This document shows, piece after piece, positions 42,222 to 50,381 of a stretch of 64,000 nt of DNA (position 1 is its first letter; each line of letters begins with the position of its first letter). The notes under the pieces are model-generated. The model searched no databases, was not told the DNA's origin, and saw only the letters and a list, made by a program, of their open reading frames with translations. The translations under genes and the position numbers were made by a program. This DNA is from Hymenobacter jejuensis (GTDB taxonomy: Bacteria; Bacteroidota; Bacteroidia; Cytophagales; Hymenobacteraceae), in NCBI RefSeq assembly GCF_006337165.1, contig NZ_CP040896.1:2976001-3040000 (forward strand), read 5' to 3'.

Positions 42222-42650
42222 TCAGTTCTGTAAGACGAGGCGTTTGGTAGTCAGTACTTTATCGTTGAGGAGCAAGCTGTAAAAATACATGCCGGCCGGC
42301 AGATCGGAGAGGTTGACGGCCATGGCATTGTTGGAAACTTCCGGCAAAACCGTGATGGTGCGCACTTCGCGGCCGATAATGTTGCTGAGGCGCAGCTTGT
42401 AGGGCTGCCCCAAGTGTTGGCTAACCGATATCATCACCATGCCACGGGCTGGGTTGGGATATAAGCTGAGCGTCGGCGTCAGGGTGCGTGAGCCCAGCGA
42501 GGAAACGGTATTGCTGGCACTGGCCGGCGAACTTGTTTGAAGCTGATGCGGAAGGGCGCCAAGCTTACCCGCTGTTAGGGCAGCAGCCACGGCAGCAAAT
42601 TGCGCCGACAGCAGCAGTACCATGAGCGTAATACGAGTAAAGGTTTTCAT
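42222..42650 (-). CDS. small secreted protein with T9SS type A sorting domain
   Basis: The ATG at 42650 gives 142 residues: a signal peptide (ITLMVLLLSAQFAAVAAALT), a short linker, and a C-terminal domain of about 80 residues. That domain has the type A T9SS features: LSLYPNPARGMVMISV, IIGREVRTITVLPE, DLPAGMYFYSLLLNDKV and TKRLVLQN. It is essentially a sorting domain with almost no cargo, so it may be a remnant or a small surface peptide carrier. It is a single gene with its own terminator. Confidence 0.85.
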   Translation of the reverse strand: MKTFTRITLMVLLLSAQFAAVAAALTAGKLGALPHQLQTSSPASASNTVSSLGSRTLTPTLSLYPNPARGMVMISVSQHLGQPYKLRLSNIIGREVRTITVLPEVSNNAMAVNLSDLPAGMYFYSLLLNDKVLTTKRLVLQN

Positions 42651-42903
42651 AGCATGTGGGAAAGTAGGAGTGGCGATGAGCCAAGAGCTTCGTTCAAATA
42701 TAGCGGTTATGCTTTGAATGAGTAAATTCATTGTCGGCATGTTTATATAAAAACAAGCACCGTGCCTGAATTTTTTCTGTCAGCTACGACCGCACTTTTG
42801 GCTCAGCAATTTTATAGATACTTGGTTGGAGAAAATGGTTGCATTCGGAGTGCCGCATTTCCCTTTTCGAATATGGATGTTGTGCTATGAATAATTTATG
42901 AAG

Positions 42904-43668
42904 TTACAGAATATACTTAATCTCTTGTAAATCAAATGATTGTAACTTGCCCTCGATTTCTACCGTCAAGCGTCCGTTTTCGTCTGTGCCTACAATCTGA
43001 CCGGTTACGCGCGTGCCATTTATTTCGTATTGGTGCCACTCCCGATAGCGGAACAGCACCTGTAAATAGTCGTGGCGCAGTGCGTTTACATTGCCGGCTC
43101 GCAGCTGTAAGTACCGCCGCTCCAAGCATTCGAGCAGGCGTGCGGCGAGCGTAGGAAGGGAATAATGGCGACCAGTAAGCCGAGACAAAGACGTGGCCGT
43201 GGACACGCCGAAATCTTGTTGGTTTATATTCAATCCGATTCCGGCGATACTAGACTGAATTTTCGCGCCGTTAAGCGTGTTCTCAATCAGGATTCCTCCT
43301 AGCTTTTGATCACCGAAAAAAATATCATTGGGCCATTTCACCCGCAGCGCCGGATCGGGGCCCAGCAAGGCCCGCCCCCAATCGTGTACGGCCAAAGCTA
43401 CGGCCATGCTCAGGTGAAATTGCTCGGAAGCGGCCAGAAACGTTGGCCGCCACACCACCGACAAGGTGAGATTCTCGCCTGCGGCAGCTTCCCAGCGGTT
43501 GCCACGTTGGCCGCGGCCAGCGGTCTGTTTGTCGGTAATGACGGTGCAGCCATCGGTGGCGCTGTTTTTGACTACTAACGCCTGTGCTTCTGTGTTTGTG
43601 GAAGCACATTCAGGCAACCAGACAAGCTGTTGGCCCGTGAAAAGAGTTTGCGGGGAAATTGCCTCCAC
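42904..43668 (-). CDS. birA: biotin--[acetyl-CoA-carboxylase] ligase
   Basis: Attaches biotin to the biotin carboxyl carrier protein through biotinyl-AMP. The 254-residue protein is the short form without the DNA-binding domain. Motifs are SATDGCTVITDKQTAGRGQR for the biotinyl-AMP loop (GRGQRG in place of E. coli GRGRRG), VKWPNDIFFGDQKLGGILIE and GIGLNINQ. The C-terminal SH3-like domain ends FDLQEIKYIL. It is divergent from rsfS with a 42-base gap to the rsfS ATG. A weak palindrome copy (42924-42949) overlaps its last codons. Confidence 0.93.
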   Translation of the reverse strand: MEAISPQTLFTGQQLVWLPECASTNTEAQALVVKNSATDGCTVITDKQTAGRGQRGNRWEAAAGENLTLSVVWRPTFLAASEQFHLSMAVALAVHDWGRALLGPDPALRVKWPNDIFFGDQKLGGILIENTLNGAKIQSSIAGIGLNINQQDFGVSTATSLSRLTGRHYSLPTLAARLLECLERRYLQLRAGNVNALRHDYLQVLFRYREWHQYEINGTRVTGQIVGTDENGRLTVEIEGKLQSFDLQEIKYIL

Positions 43669-43710
43669 CTGATTTTGTAAGTTGTGACGTTCAAACCTAA
43701 TAATACCCTA

Positions 43711-44097
43711 ATGAAAATTACCTCGGTTCGGCAGGATTCGGACAGATTGGCAGATGTAGTAGTACGCGGCATGCAGGAAAAAAAAGCGGCCGATATTGTA
43801 GTACTCGATCTTAAGGAACTTAAAAACGCCGTGGCCGATTATTTCGTCATCTGCTCGGCTTCATCCGATACTCAGCTCGACGCCGTAGCCCGCTCGGTGG
43901 AAGAAGAGGTAGAAAAGCTGACCGGCCAGAACCCTTGGCAAACCGAAGGCCGGATGAACCGCGAGTGGGTGTTGCTCGACTACGTTGACGTAGTAGTGCA
44001 CATCTTCCTCCGCGACCGGCGGCAGTTTTACGCACTCGAAGAACTCTGGGGCGATGCCGATATCAAATATATTACCGAGGAAACGGCAGTTCTGTAA
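43711..44097 (+). CDS. rsfS: ribosome silencing factor RsfS
   Basis: Binds L14 and prevents joining of ribosomal subunits in poor conditions. The ATG at 43711 gives 128 residues; an upstream GTG at 43684 is less likely. The family pattern is clear: KKAADIVVLDLKELKNAVAD, YFVICSASSDTQLDAVARSV, NREWVLLDYVDVVVHIFLRD and RRQFYALEELWGDA. It lies 84 bases upstream of ftsH on the same strand, a common neighbour arrangement in Bacteroidota. Confidence 0.95.
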   Translation: MKITSVRQDSDRLADVVVRGMQEKKAADIVVLDLKELKNAVADYFVICSASSDTQLDAVARSVEEEVEKLTGQNPWQTEGRMNREWVLLDYVDVVVHIFLRDRRQFYALEELWGDADIKYITEETAVL

Positions 44098-44181
44098 AGT
44101 ATAACGGAACTGAGCGCGTCTTAACAATTAGCGCAGACGGCGTGTTCCGTCTATGTTTATCGCTTTCGTAATCCTTTTTTC

Positions 44182-46290
44182 ATGCCTGATAACACGCCCA
44201 AAAAGAAAAAGAACATGTTGCCCTCGCCTGCTCCGCGGCCGAGCATGCAGCTGTGGGTGCTGGCCGGCTTGGTAGTATTCATCTTCGGGATGTTTTACTT
44301 CAACAGCAGCAATTCAGCAATCAAAATCAACCAACAGCGGTTTGAGCAGATGCTGACAGCTGGTGACGTGCGCGACATTACGCTCGTCAACGAGAAGCTG
44401 GTAGAAGTAACCCTCAAACCTGAAGCTGCTCGTAACGCCAAGTATACCCAGGACTTAACCCGCCGTGGCATGCTGGCCATGGACCGCGGTCCACAATATT
44501 ATTTCCCTGTTGTCGATGGCAAAACCTTTAAGGAAGACCTCGACAAGGCCCAGGCCAACCTGCCCCCCGAGCAGCGCATTGGCCTCAACATCGACTCGCG
44601 GCAGGGTTACGGTGACCTCATCACGAGTTGGGGCTTCATCATTATTCTGTTCGTAGGCTTCTGGTTCCTGATGCGTCGCATGAGCGGCGCGGGTGGTCCT
44701 GGCGGTCAGATCTTTAACATCGGCAAGAGCCGTGCTGCTCTTTTCGAAGGCGGTGACAAAGTGAAGATTACGTTCAAGGACGTAGCCGGTCTGGAAGAAG
44801 CCAAAGAAGAAGTAGAGGAGATCGTGGAGTTTTTGAAGAACCCCTCGAAGTTCACGGTCCTAGGCGGCAAGATCCCGAAAGGCGCTTTGCTGGTCGGACC
44901 TCCTGGTACAGGTAAAACCCTGATGGCTAAGGCAGTAGCTGGCGAAGCAGACGTTCCGTTTTTCTCGCTGTCGGGTTCCGACTTTGTGGAGATGTTTGTG
45001 GGCGTAGGTGCAGCTCGCGTACGTGACTTGTTCAAGCAAGCCAAAGCCAAAGCGCCTTGTATCATCTTTATCGACGAAATCGATGCCATTGGTCGTAGCC
45101 GCTCGCGTGGCAACGTACCCGGTGGCAACGACGAACGCGAAAACACGCTTAACTCGCTGCTGGTAGAGATGGACGGCTTCGGTACCGACTCCGGCGTTAT
45201 TATCCTGGCTGCTACCAACCGCCCCGATACGCTTGACTCCGCGTTGCTGCGTCCGGGTCGTTTCGACCGTCAGATCTCCATCGACAAGCCCGACATCAAC
45301 GGCCGTACGCAGATTTTCGACGTGCACTTGAAGCCTCTAACGCTCGGCCCCGACGTGGATGCCCGTAAGCTGGCTGCTCAAACTCCGGGTTTTGCTGGTG
45401 CTGAAATTGCCAACGTTTGCAACGAGGCAGCCCTGATTGCTGCTCGTCGCGACAAGAAAATGGTAACGATGCAGGACTTCACCGATGCCGTTGACCGTGT
45501 GATCGGTGGCTTGGAGAAGAAGAACAAGATCATTTCTCCCGACGAGAAGCGCATTGTGGCCTACCACGAAGCGGGCCACGCCATCGCGGGCTGGTTTTTA
45601 GAGCACGCCGATCCGTTGGTGAAAGTGAGCATCGTACCGCGTGGTGTAGCGGCGTTGGGTTATGCCCAATACTTGCCCCGCGAGCAGTTCCTCTACAACA
45701 CCGAGCAACTCACCGATGAAATGTGCATGGCCCTGGGCGGTCGCGCTGCGGAGGAGTTGGTATTTGGCAAAATCTCGACCGGCGCCTTGTCCGATCTGGA
45801 GCGCATCACTAAGATGGCGTATTCCATCGTGACGATGTACGGCATGAACAGCAAGCTTGGCAACATCTCGTATTATGATTCGAAAGGGCAGAACGAGTAC
45901 GGCTTCAGCAAGCCCTACTCAGAAGCTACTTCGCAGATGATTGACGAGGAAGTTCGTAACATTATTTCGAATGCGTACATCCGCACCAAAGAACTGCTGA
46001 CCGATCGCCGGCACGAGCTGGAAGTAATCGCGAAAGAGCTGCTGGACAAGGAAGTACTGCTTCAGGAAGACTTGGAGCGCCTCGTTGGCAAGCGTCCTTA
46101 CGACACCAAAACTTCGTATCAGGCGCACATGGCCGGTACCGACCGCAGCGAAACGCTCAGCGAGCGCAAGCAGGAGCACCCGATTCCACTCAGCGACGAT
46201 CTGCCGGACATGAACCTTCCCGGCGTCGATGACGAATCAGGCGAAAGCCAGCGTGATGTTCCTACAGGTAGCTCAGTTGCCCCTGTATAA
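44182..46290 (+). CDS. ftsH: ATP-dependent zinc metalloprotease FtsH
   Basis: Membrane-bound AAA+ protease that degrades misfolded membrane proteins and regulators. The 702-residue protein has a cytosolic N-terminus, membrane helix at about 18-38, periplasmic domain to about 150, second helix at about 155-170 ([15 protein letters not shown]), AAA domain with Walker A GPPGTGKT (239-246), Walker [13 protein letters not shown] and the [12 protein letters not shown], and the zinc motif HEAGH at 462-466. The C-terminal tail is acidic and disordered. Its length exceeds E. coli FtsH by about 55 residues, mostly in that tail and the periplasmic part. Confidence 0.97.
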   Translation: MPDNTPKKKKNMLPSPAPRPSMQLWVLAGLVVFIFGMFYFNSSNSAIKINQQRFEQMLTAGDVRDITLVNEKLVEVTLKPEAARNAKYTQDLTRRGMLAMDRGPQYYFPVVDGKTFKEDLDKAQANLPPEQRIGLNIDSRQGYGDLITSWGFIIILFVGFWFLMRRMSGAGGPGGQIFNIGKSRAALFEGGDKVKITFKDVAGLEEAKEEVEEIVEFLKNPSKFTVLGGKIPKGALLVGPPGTGKTLMAKAVAGEADVPFFSLSGSDFVEMFVGVGAARVRDLFKQAKAKAPCIIFIDEIDAIGRSRSRGNVPGGNDERENTLNSLLVEMDGFGTDSGVIILAATNRPDTLDSALLRPGRFDRQISIDKPDINGRTQIFDVHLKPLTLGPDVDARKLAAQTPGFAGAEIANVCNEAALIAARRDKKMVTMQDFTDAVDRVIGGLEKKNKIISPDEKRIVAYHEAGHAIAGWFLEHADPLVKVSIVPRGVAALGYAQYLPREQFLYNTEQLTDEMCMALGGRAAEELVFGKISTGALSDLERITKMAYSIVTMYGMNSKLGNISYYDSKGQNEYGFSKPYSEATSQMIDEEVRNIISNAYIRTKELLTDRRHELEVIAKELLDKEVLLQEDLERLVGKRPYDTKTSYQAHMAGTDRSETLSERKQEHPIPLSDDLPDMNLPGVDDESGESQRDVPTGSSVAPV

Positions 46291-46312
46291 ATTATTGATT
46301 ATCAAGTGATTG
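46287..46312. repeat. copy of the dispersed palindrome
   Basis: ATAAATTATTGATTATCAA and GTGATTG, at the ftsH stop codon and directly ahead of the terminator. Confidence 0.6.
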
Positions 46313-46313
46313 C

Positions 46314-46346
46314 AAAACGCCGGTTTCCTAAGGAAGTCGGCGTTTT
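46314..46346 (+). terminator. intrinsic terminator after ftsH
   Basis: AAAACGCCG and CGGCGTTTT with an internal stem of TTCC/GGAA, then TGTTTT. Confidence 0.85.
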
Positions 46347-46454
46347 GTTTTATAGACGAATAAGCTTCTTTACATTCCAGCGCTGTTTTTACCCAGTGTA
46401 GCTTCGCAACTGCCTATCTTTATCGCGCCGCTTTCACCACATTCCGGCTTTCTT

Positions 46455-47108
46455 ATGTCCGAAACTTCCCGCGACATTATTCTGCGTCGAATCCGCGAAT
46501 CCTTGCAAAAGCCTTCGCCTCAGCCTTCCGCCCCCGATTTTACGGCGCCTTTGCATCCTGCTGCCACCGAAGACTTGGCGGTGGCATTTGCACAGAGCTT
46601 TCGCCGCGTAGGTGGCGAATTCTATTACTGCGCGACGGAAGAAGATTTCTACGACCAGCTCTTCACTTACAAAAAAGAGAAAAGTCTGGATAACCTTTAT
46701 GTGTGGGAGCCGGAGCTGAAAAAGCTGCTTCACGCCGGCGGAATCGTGTTTCTGGGCGACGAGAAGGATTTCATTCAACACGCCGATGCGGGGCTTACTA
46801 CCTGCGAAGCCTTGGTGGCACGTACGGGCAGTGTGCTAGTAAGCGCGGCAACTAGCAGCGGTCGGCGGCTGAGCATTTACCCCGATCAGCATTTGGTAGT
46901 GGCTCGTACGTCGCAGGTGGTAGCCGACATTGGCGACGCGCTGCAAATCGTGCGGGAGCGGTATGGCGACAAATTGCCGTCCATGATTTCGCTCACGACC
47001 GGCCCAAGCCGCACCGCCGACATTGAAAAAACGCTGGTACTCGGTGCCCACGGCCCACGCAGCATCGCTTTGTTTTTAATTGATGACGCGCCCGACGCAA
47101 CTGCCTGA
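46455..47108 (+). CDS. LUD domain protein, LutC-like
   Basis: A 217-residue protein of the LutC/YkgG group that takes part in lactate oxidation in other bacteria. It shows DIILRRIRESLQK at the N-terminus, GLTTCEALVARTGSVLVSAA (the central LUD motif), RRLSIYPDQHLVVARTSQVV and the C-terminal TGPSRTADIEKTLVLGAHGP. The lutA and lutB partners are not adjacent here, so the pathway is uncertain. Its last 26 bases overlap the start of the lpxH-like gene. Confidence 0.9.
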   Translation: MSETSRDIILRRIRESLQKPSPQPSAPDFTAPLHPAATEDLAVAFAQSFRRVGGEFYYCATEEDFYDQLFTYKKEKSLDNLYVWEPELKKLLHAGGIVFLGDEKDFIQHADAGLTTCEALVARTGSVLVSAATSSGRRLSIYPDQHLVVARTSQVVADIGDALQIVRERYGDKLPSMISLTTGPSRTADIEKTLVLGAHGPRSIALFLIDDAPDATA

Positions 47109-47868
47109 TCTTGCGCTGCCACCCGGTCGCAACGTGTATTTCGCTTCCGATTTCCACCTGGGCGCCCCCACTGCGGCCAGCTCGGCGGCGCGTGAGCGTA
47201 AAATCGTGCGTTGGCTCGACCAAGTAGCCCCCGACGCGGCCGCCATTTATCTGCTCGGCGACATCTTTGACTTTTGGTTTGAATACCGGCACGCCATCCC
47301 GCGCGGCTTCATCCGGTTGCAAGGCAAGCTGGCCGAACTAACCGACGCCGGTGTTCCCGTCACGTTCTTCACCGGCAACCACGACATGTGGATGTTCGAC
47401 TACTTTACAAAGGAGCTGGGTATTCCAATTCTGCGCAAACCGGTTAGTCAAGTAATTGGCAATCAATTATTTCACATTGGCCATGGCGATGGACTGGGGC
47501 CAAAAGACTACACGTATAAAGTACTGAAGCGCATTTTTGCCAGCCCAGTTGCGCAGTGGCTTTTCGCCCGTATTCATCCCAACTTGGGCATTGGCATTGC
47601 CAACAAATGGAGCCAGCGCAGCCGCATTCAGAACGCGGCATCGGACGAAAAATACTTCGGTGACGACGAATGGCTGCTGGTGTATTGCCGGGAGCTAGAA
47701 CAGCAGCAACACCACGATTACTACGTGTTTGGTCATCGGCACTTGCCCCTTGATGTAGCCGTGGGCGAGCACAGCCGCTACGTAAACCTTGGCGAGTGGG
47801 TCAATTATTGCTCTTACGCGGTTTATGATGGCAAGCATTTGGCCCTGCGGCATTTCGAGCAAGCGTAA
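47083..47868 (+). CDS. UDP-2,3-diacylglucosamine diphosphatase, LpxH-like
   Basis: A metallophosphoesterase predicted to release lipid X from UDP-diacylglucosamine in lipid A synthesis. The metal ligands are in ASDFHLGAPTAASS, LLGDIFDFWFEYRH, FTGNHDMWMFD, HIGHGDGLG and FGHRHLP. The ATG at 47083 gives 261 residues; a TTG just before it is not needed. The start lies inside the LUD gene. An in-frame palindrome-like segment at 47447-47472 encodes QVIGNQLFH between two metal motifs. Confidence 0.88.
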   Translation: MTRPTQLPDLALPPGRNVYFASDFHLGAPTAASSAARERKIVRWLDQVAPDAAAIYLLGDIFDFWFEYRHAIPRGFIRLQGKLAELTDAGVPVTFFTGNHDMWMFDYFTKELGIPILRKPVSQVIGNQLFHIGHGDGLGPKDYTYKVLKRIFASPVAQWLFARIHPNLGIGIANKWSQRSRIQNAASDEKYFGDDEWLLVYCRELEQQQHHDYYVFGHRHLPLDVAVGEHSRYVNLGEWVNYCSYAVYDGKHLALRHFEQA

Positions 47869-48784
47869 CCGCTACAAGCGTCTTTTGCAGAGGCTGCTTA
47901 TAGCAGGGAGCTGTATTGCCGCTGCTACTGCGCAAGCCCAAACAACTGTGCCTCAGGCCGCTTCGGTAGCTCCCCCTTCTAAGCAAGCGCCGGTATCGAC
48001 AACGCCTACCAGCAACGGCACTGCTGCTCTGAACGCAGCCAACTCCTGGACGCTGGTGCGTACCATCAAGCTACCGCAACCCGGCGTCGCGTCCGTCGAT
48101 CGGCGGGGCACGCTCTATGTGGCTGACCAGCAGAACAATATTCACCAATACGGCCCCGATGGGCAGCCCCTCAACACGTATTCGCCGCCTTTGCCAGGGC
48201 ACGTAGCGCAGCTAGAAGCTTGGAACACCACCAAGATGCTGGTCTTCTACGACGACCGGCAGGAAGTGCTGCTGCTCGACCGTTTTTTGGCCCCGATTAC
48301 GCAGGTTCGCATTGCGGATTTTCTGGATGGCATGGTGCGGGTGGCCACCCTCGCGCCCGACGACAAGCTGTGGCTCTTTAACGAAAGCGATCTGAGCTTG
48401 CAGCTCTACGACCCCACGCCGCAACGCCTCACGCTGCGCACCCCACTCGACCTCATTATCGGGCGTACCAAACCTGATTTTCGCTTTCTGCGGCAGTACC
48501 AAAACAACCTTTACCTAGTCGATCGGACAAGCGGTATTTATGTGTTTGATAACTTAGGCAATTATCGTAAGAAGCTGCCATTCACTGGGTTAAGCTTTGT
48601 GGGCTTCCGTGGCGATGAGCTGTATTATGTAGGTAGCGACAACGCCCTGCATTTCTTTCAACTCTACACCTTCGCCGAGCGCTTGCTGCCGCTGCCGGCC
48701 GTCGCCGATGTGCGGCAGGTGGTGTTGGGGGAACAATACACGTATGTACTTACCGCGGCTGGGGTCTTGGTATACCGACTCTAG
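47825..48784 (+). CDS. exported beta-propeller-like protein of unknown function
   Basis: From the ATG at 47825 the protein has about 319 residues and overlaps the lpxH-like gene by 44 bases. A basic stretch (SSKRNRYKRLL) leads to a signal segment (LLIAGSCIAAATAQAQ), and a Pro/Ala/Thr-rich spacer follows. The remainder repeats short beta strands with phrases such as RGTLYVADQQNNIHQYGPDG, NNLYLVDRTSGIYVFDNLGN and GDELYYVGSDNALHFFQLYT, consistent with an NHL or WD-like propeller. No catalytic residues can be named. It may be co-translated with lpxH. Confidence 0.78.
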   Translation: MMASIWPCGISSKRNRYKRLLQRLLIAGSCIAAATAQAQTTVPQAASVAPPSKQAPVSTTPTSNGTAALNAANSWTLVRTIKLPQPGVASVDRRGTLYVADQQNNIHQYGPDGQPLNTYSPPLPGHVAQLEAWNTTKMLVFYDDRQEVLLLDRFLAPITQVRIADFLDGMVRVATLAPDDKLWLFNESDLSLQLYDPTPQRLTLRTPLDLIIGRTKPDFRFLRQYQNNLYLVDRTSGIYVFDNLGNYRKKLPFTGLSFVGFRGDELYYVGSDNALHFFQLYTFAERLLPLPAVADVRQVVLGEQYTYVLTAAGVLVYRL

Positions 48785-48808
48785 CGCTGCCTTGGGCACA
48801 ACGGAACC

Positions 48809-48856
48809 AACGGCAAACGCCTCGTCTATAAGTCTGTAGACGAGGCGTTTGCCGTT
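48809..48856 (+). terminator. intrinsic terminator after the propeller gene
   Basis: AACGGCAAACGCCTCGTCTA and its near-perfect complement make a stem of about 20 bp, 25 bases past the stop codon. Confidence 0.8.
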
Positions 48857-48976
48857 TGTGAACTAGCTACTGGAGCTCGGCAGTAGTAACCCGGCCGTAG
48901 AGCGGTGCGTTAGTCAATACCGTGGTCTGCCAGGCCATTTTATGCCACCCCATCTCCAAAACCAAACCCTATTTTT

Positions 48977-50137
48977 ATGAAAGCACTCGTGTATCATGGA
49001 ATGAGAGACGTCCGCGTCGATACAGTAGATGATCCTAAAATTGAAGAGGCACGCGACGCTATCATCCGCGTTACCAGTACTGCCATTTGTGGTTCCGACC
49101 TGCACATTTACAACGGTAGCATTCCGCAACCCCGTCCAATGGTACTGGGGCACGAGTTTATGGGCATCGTTGAGGAAGTTGGCAAAGGCGTAGGCAACTT
49201 GAAAGTGGGCGACCGCGTGGTAGTGCCCTTCCCGATTGCCTGTGGTACGTGCTTTTTTTGCAACCACGAGTTGCCCGGCCACTGCGAAAACTCTAACCCC
49301 GACCATTACGGCCCCGAAGGTGGCCTCATGACACAAAAAGGCGGTGCCTTGTTTGGCTACACCGACCTGTACGGTGGCTACAACGGCGGCCAAGCTGAGT
49401 ATGTACGCGTACCGTATGCCGATTTTGGCCCGCGCGTGATTCCGGATAGCCTCACCGATGAGCAGGCCCTGTTCCTGACCGATATTTTCCCAACGGGGTA
49501 CTCCGGCGTAGACTGGGGCGAAGTGAAAGGCGGCGAGTTCGTGGCCATTTTCGGTTCGGGCCCAGTCGGGATTATGGCGGCAAAGTCGGCGTGGTTGCGT
49601 GGCGCTGCTCGCGTGGTCATCGTGGATACGCTTCAGTATCGCCTCGACAAAGCCCAGCATGCCACCCATTGCGAAACCATTCTGTGGGAAGATGCCAAAT
49701 CGGTAGTGGAGCAAATTCGGGCCATGAGCAACGGCCGCGGCGCCGATGTATGCATCGAAGCCGTAGGATTTGAGCCCGATCGTGATCTTCTTGATCGCGC
49801 CAAGGCTGTAATCAACTTTGAGAAAGGCTCACCCAAAGTGCTCGAGACCTGCATGAGCGCCGTGCGGCGCGGGGGCATTGTATCGGTACTGGGCGTGTAC
49901 AGCTCGCCTTACGACAACTTCCCCGTGCACCAGTTCTTTGACAAAGGCATCACGTTGCGCGGTGGCCAAGCACCTGCCCAAAAGCACATCGACAAGCTGC
50001 TGCAATACGTGATCGAAGGCAAAGTAGTGCTGGATGACATCATCACGCACCGCCTGCCGCTGGCCGAAGCCGCCCACGGCTACGACATCTTCCGCAACAA
50101 GAAAGACAACTGCGTGAAGGTAGTGCTAAAACCATAA
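48977..50137 (+). CDS. zinc-dependent alcohol dehydrogenase family protein
   Basis: A 386-residue medium-chain dehydrogenase/reductase. It has the catalytic zinc region CGSDLHIYNG and GHEFMGIVEEVGKGV, the structural zinc cysteines in CGTCFFCNHELPGHCE, and the nucleotide motif FGSGPVGIMAA. The insert around DHYGPEGGLMTQKGGALFGY and overall length fit the glutathione-independent formaldehyde dehydrogenase-like group, but the substrate cannot be fixed. It is a single gene with its own terminator. Confidence 0.92.
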   Translation: MKALVYHGMRDVRVDTVDDPKIEEARDAIIRVTSTAICGSDLHIYNGSIPQPRPMVLGHEFMGIVEEVGKGVGNLKVGDRVVVPFPIACGTCFFCNHELPGHCENSNPDHYGPEGGLMTQKGGALFGYTDLYGGYNGGQAEYVRVPYADFGPRVIPDSLTDEQALFLTDIFPTGYSGVDWGEVKGGEFVAIFGSGPVGIMAAKSAWLRGAARVVIVDTLQYRLDKAQHATHCETILWEDAKSVVEQIRAMSNGRGADVCIEAVGFEPDRDLLDRAKAVINFEKGSPKVLETCMSAVRRGGIVSVLGVYSSPYDNFPVHQFFDKGITLRGGQAPAQKHIDKLLQYVIEGKVVLDDIITHRLPLAEAAHGYDIFRNKKDNCVKVVLKP

Positions 50138-50163
50138 CGTCTCAACGGCGCTCATGTCGCTGC

Positions 50164-50192
50164 AAAAGGGCCTGCTTTAAGCAGGCCCTTTT
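50164..50192 (+). terminator. intrinsic terminator after the alcohol dehydrogenase gene
   Basis: AAAAGGGCCTGCTT and AAGCAGGCCCTTTT form a near-perfect palindrome, followed shortly by TTTTT. Confidence 0.88.
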
Positions 50193-50252
50193 GCGTTTTT
50201 ACACGAGTGTTTACCTGTTTTTCACCGCGCATAAAGTTTGATTCAGTTGTGC

Positions 50253-50279
50253 AATACATTAATTATTAGGTGTTTATAT
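50253..50279. repeat. copy of the dispersed palindrome
   Basis: AATACATTAATTATT and AGGTGTTTATAT in the spacer upstream of the S8 peptidase gene. Confidence 0.5.
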
Positions 50280-50315
50280 AATAATACTCGGCTTCTTACG
50301 ATTGCGGGCTTTCCT

Positions 50316-50323
50316 TATCTTTG
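50316..50323 (+). promoter_or_regulatory. candidate -7 box of the S8 peptidase gene
   Basis: TATCTTTG matches TAnnTTTG and lies 58 bases before the start codon. It sits inside a short inverted repeat (CTTTCC/GGAAAG). Confidence 0.45.
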
Positions 50324-50381
50324 GAAAGGACTGTTTTGATCCGGCAGCCCCTCTTATCCGTTCCCACCCACCGTTTCGTCA

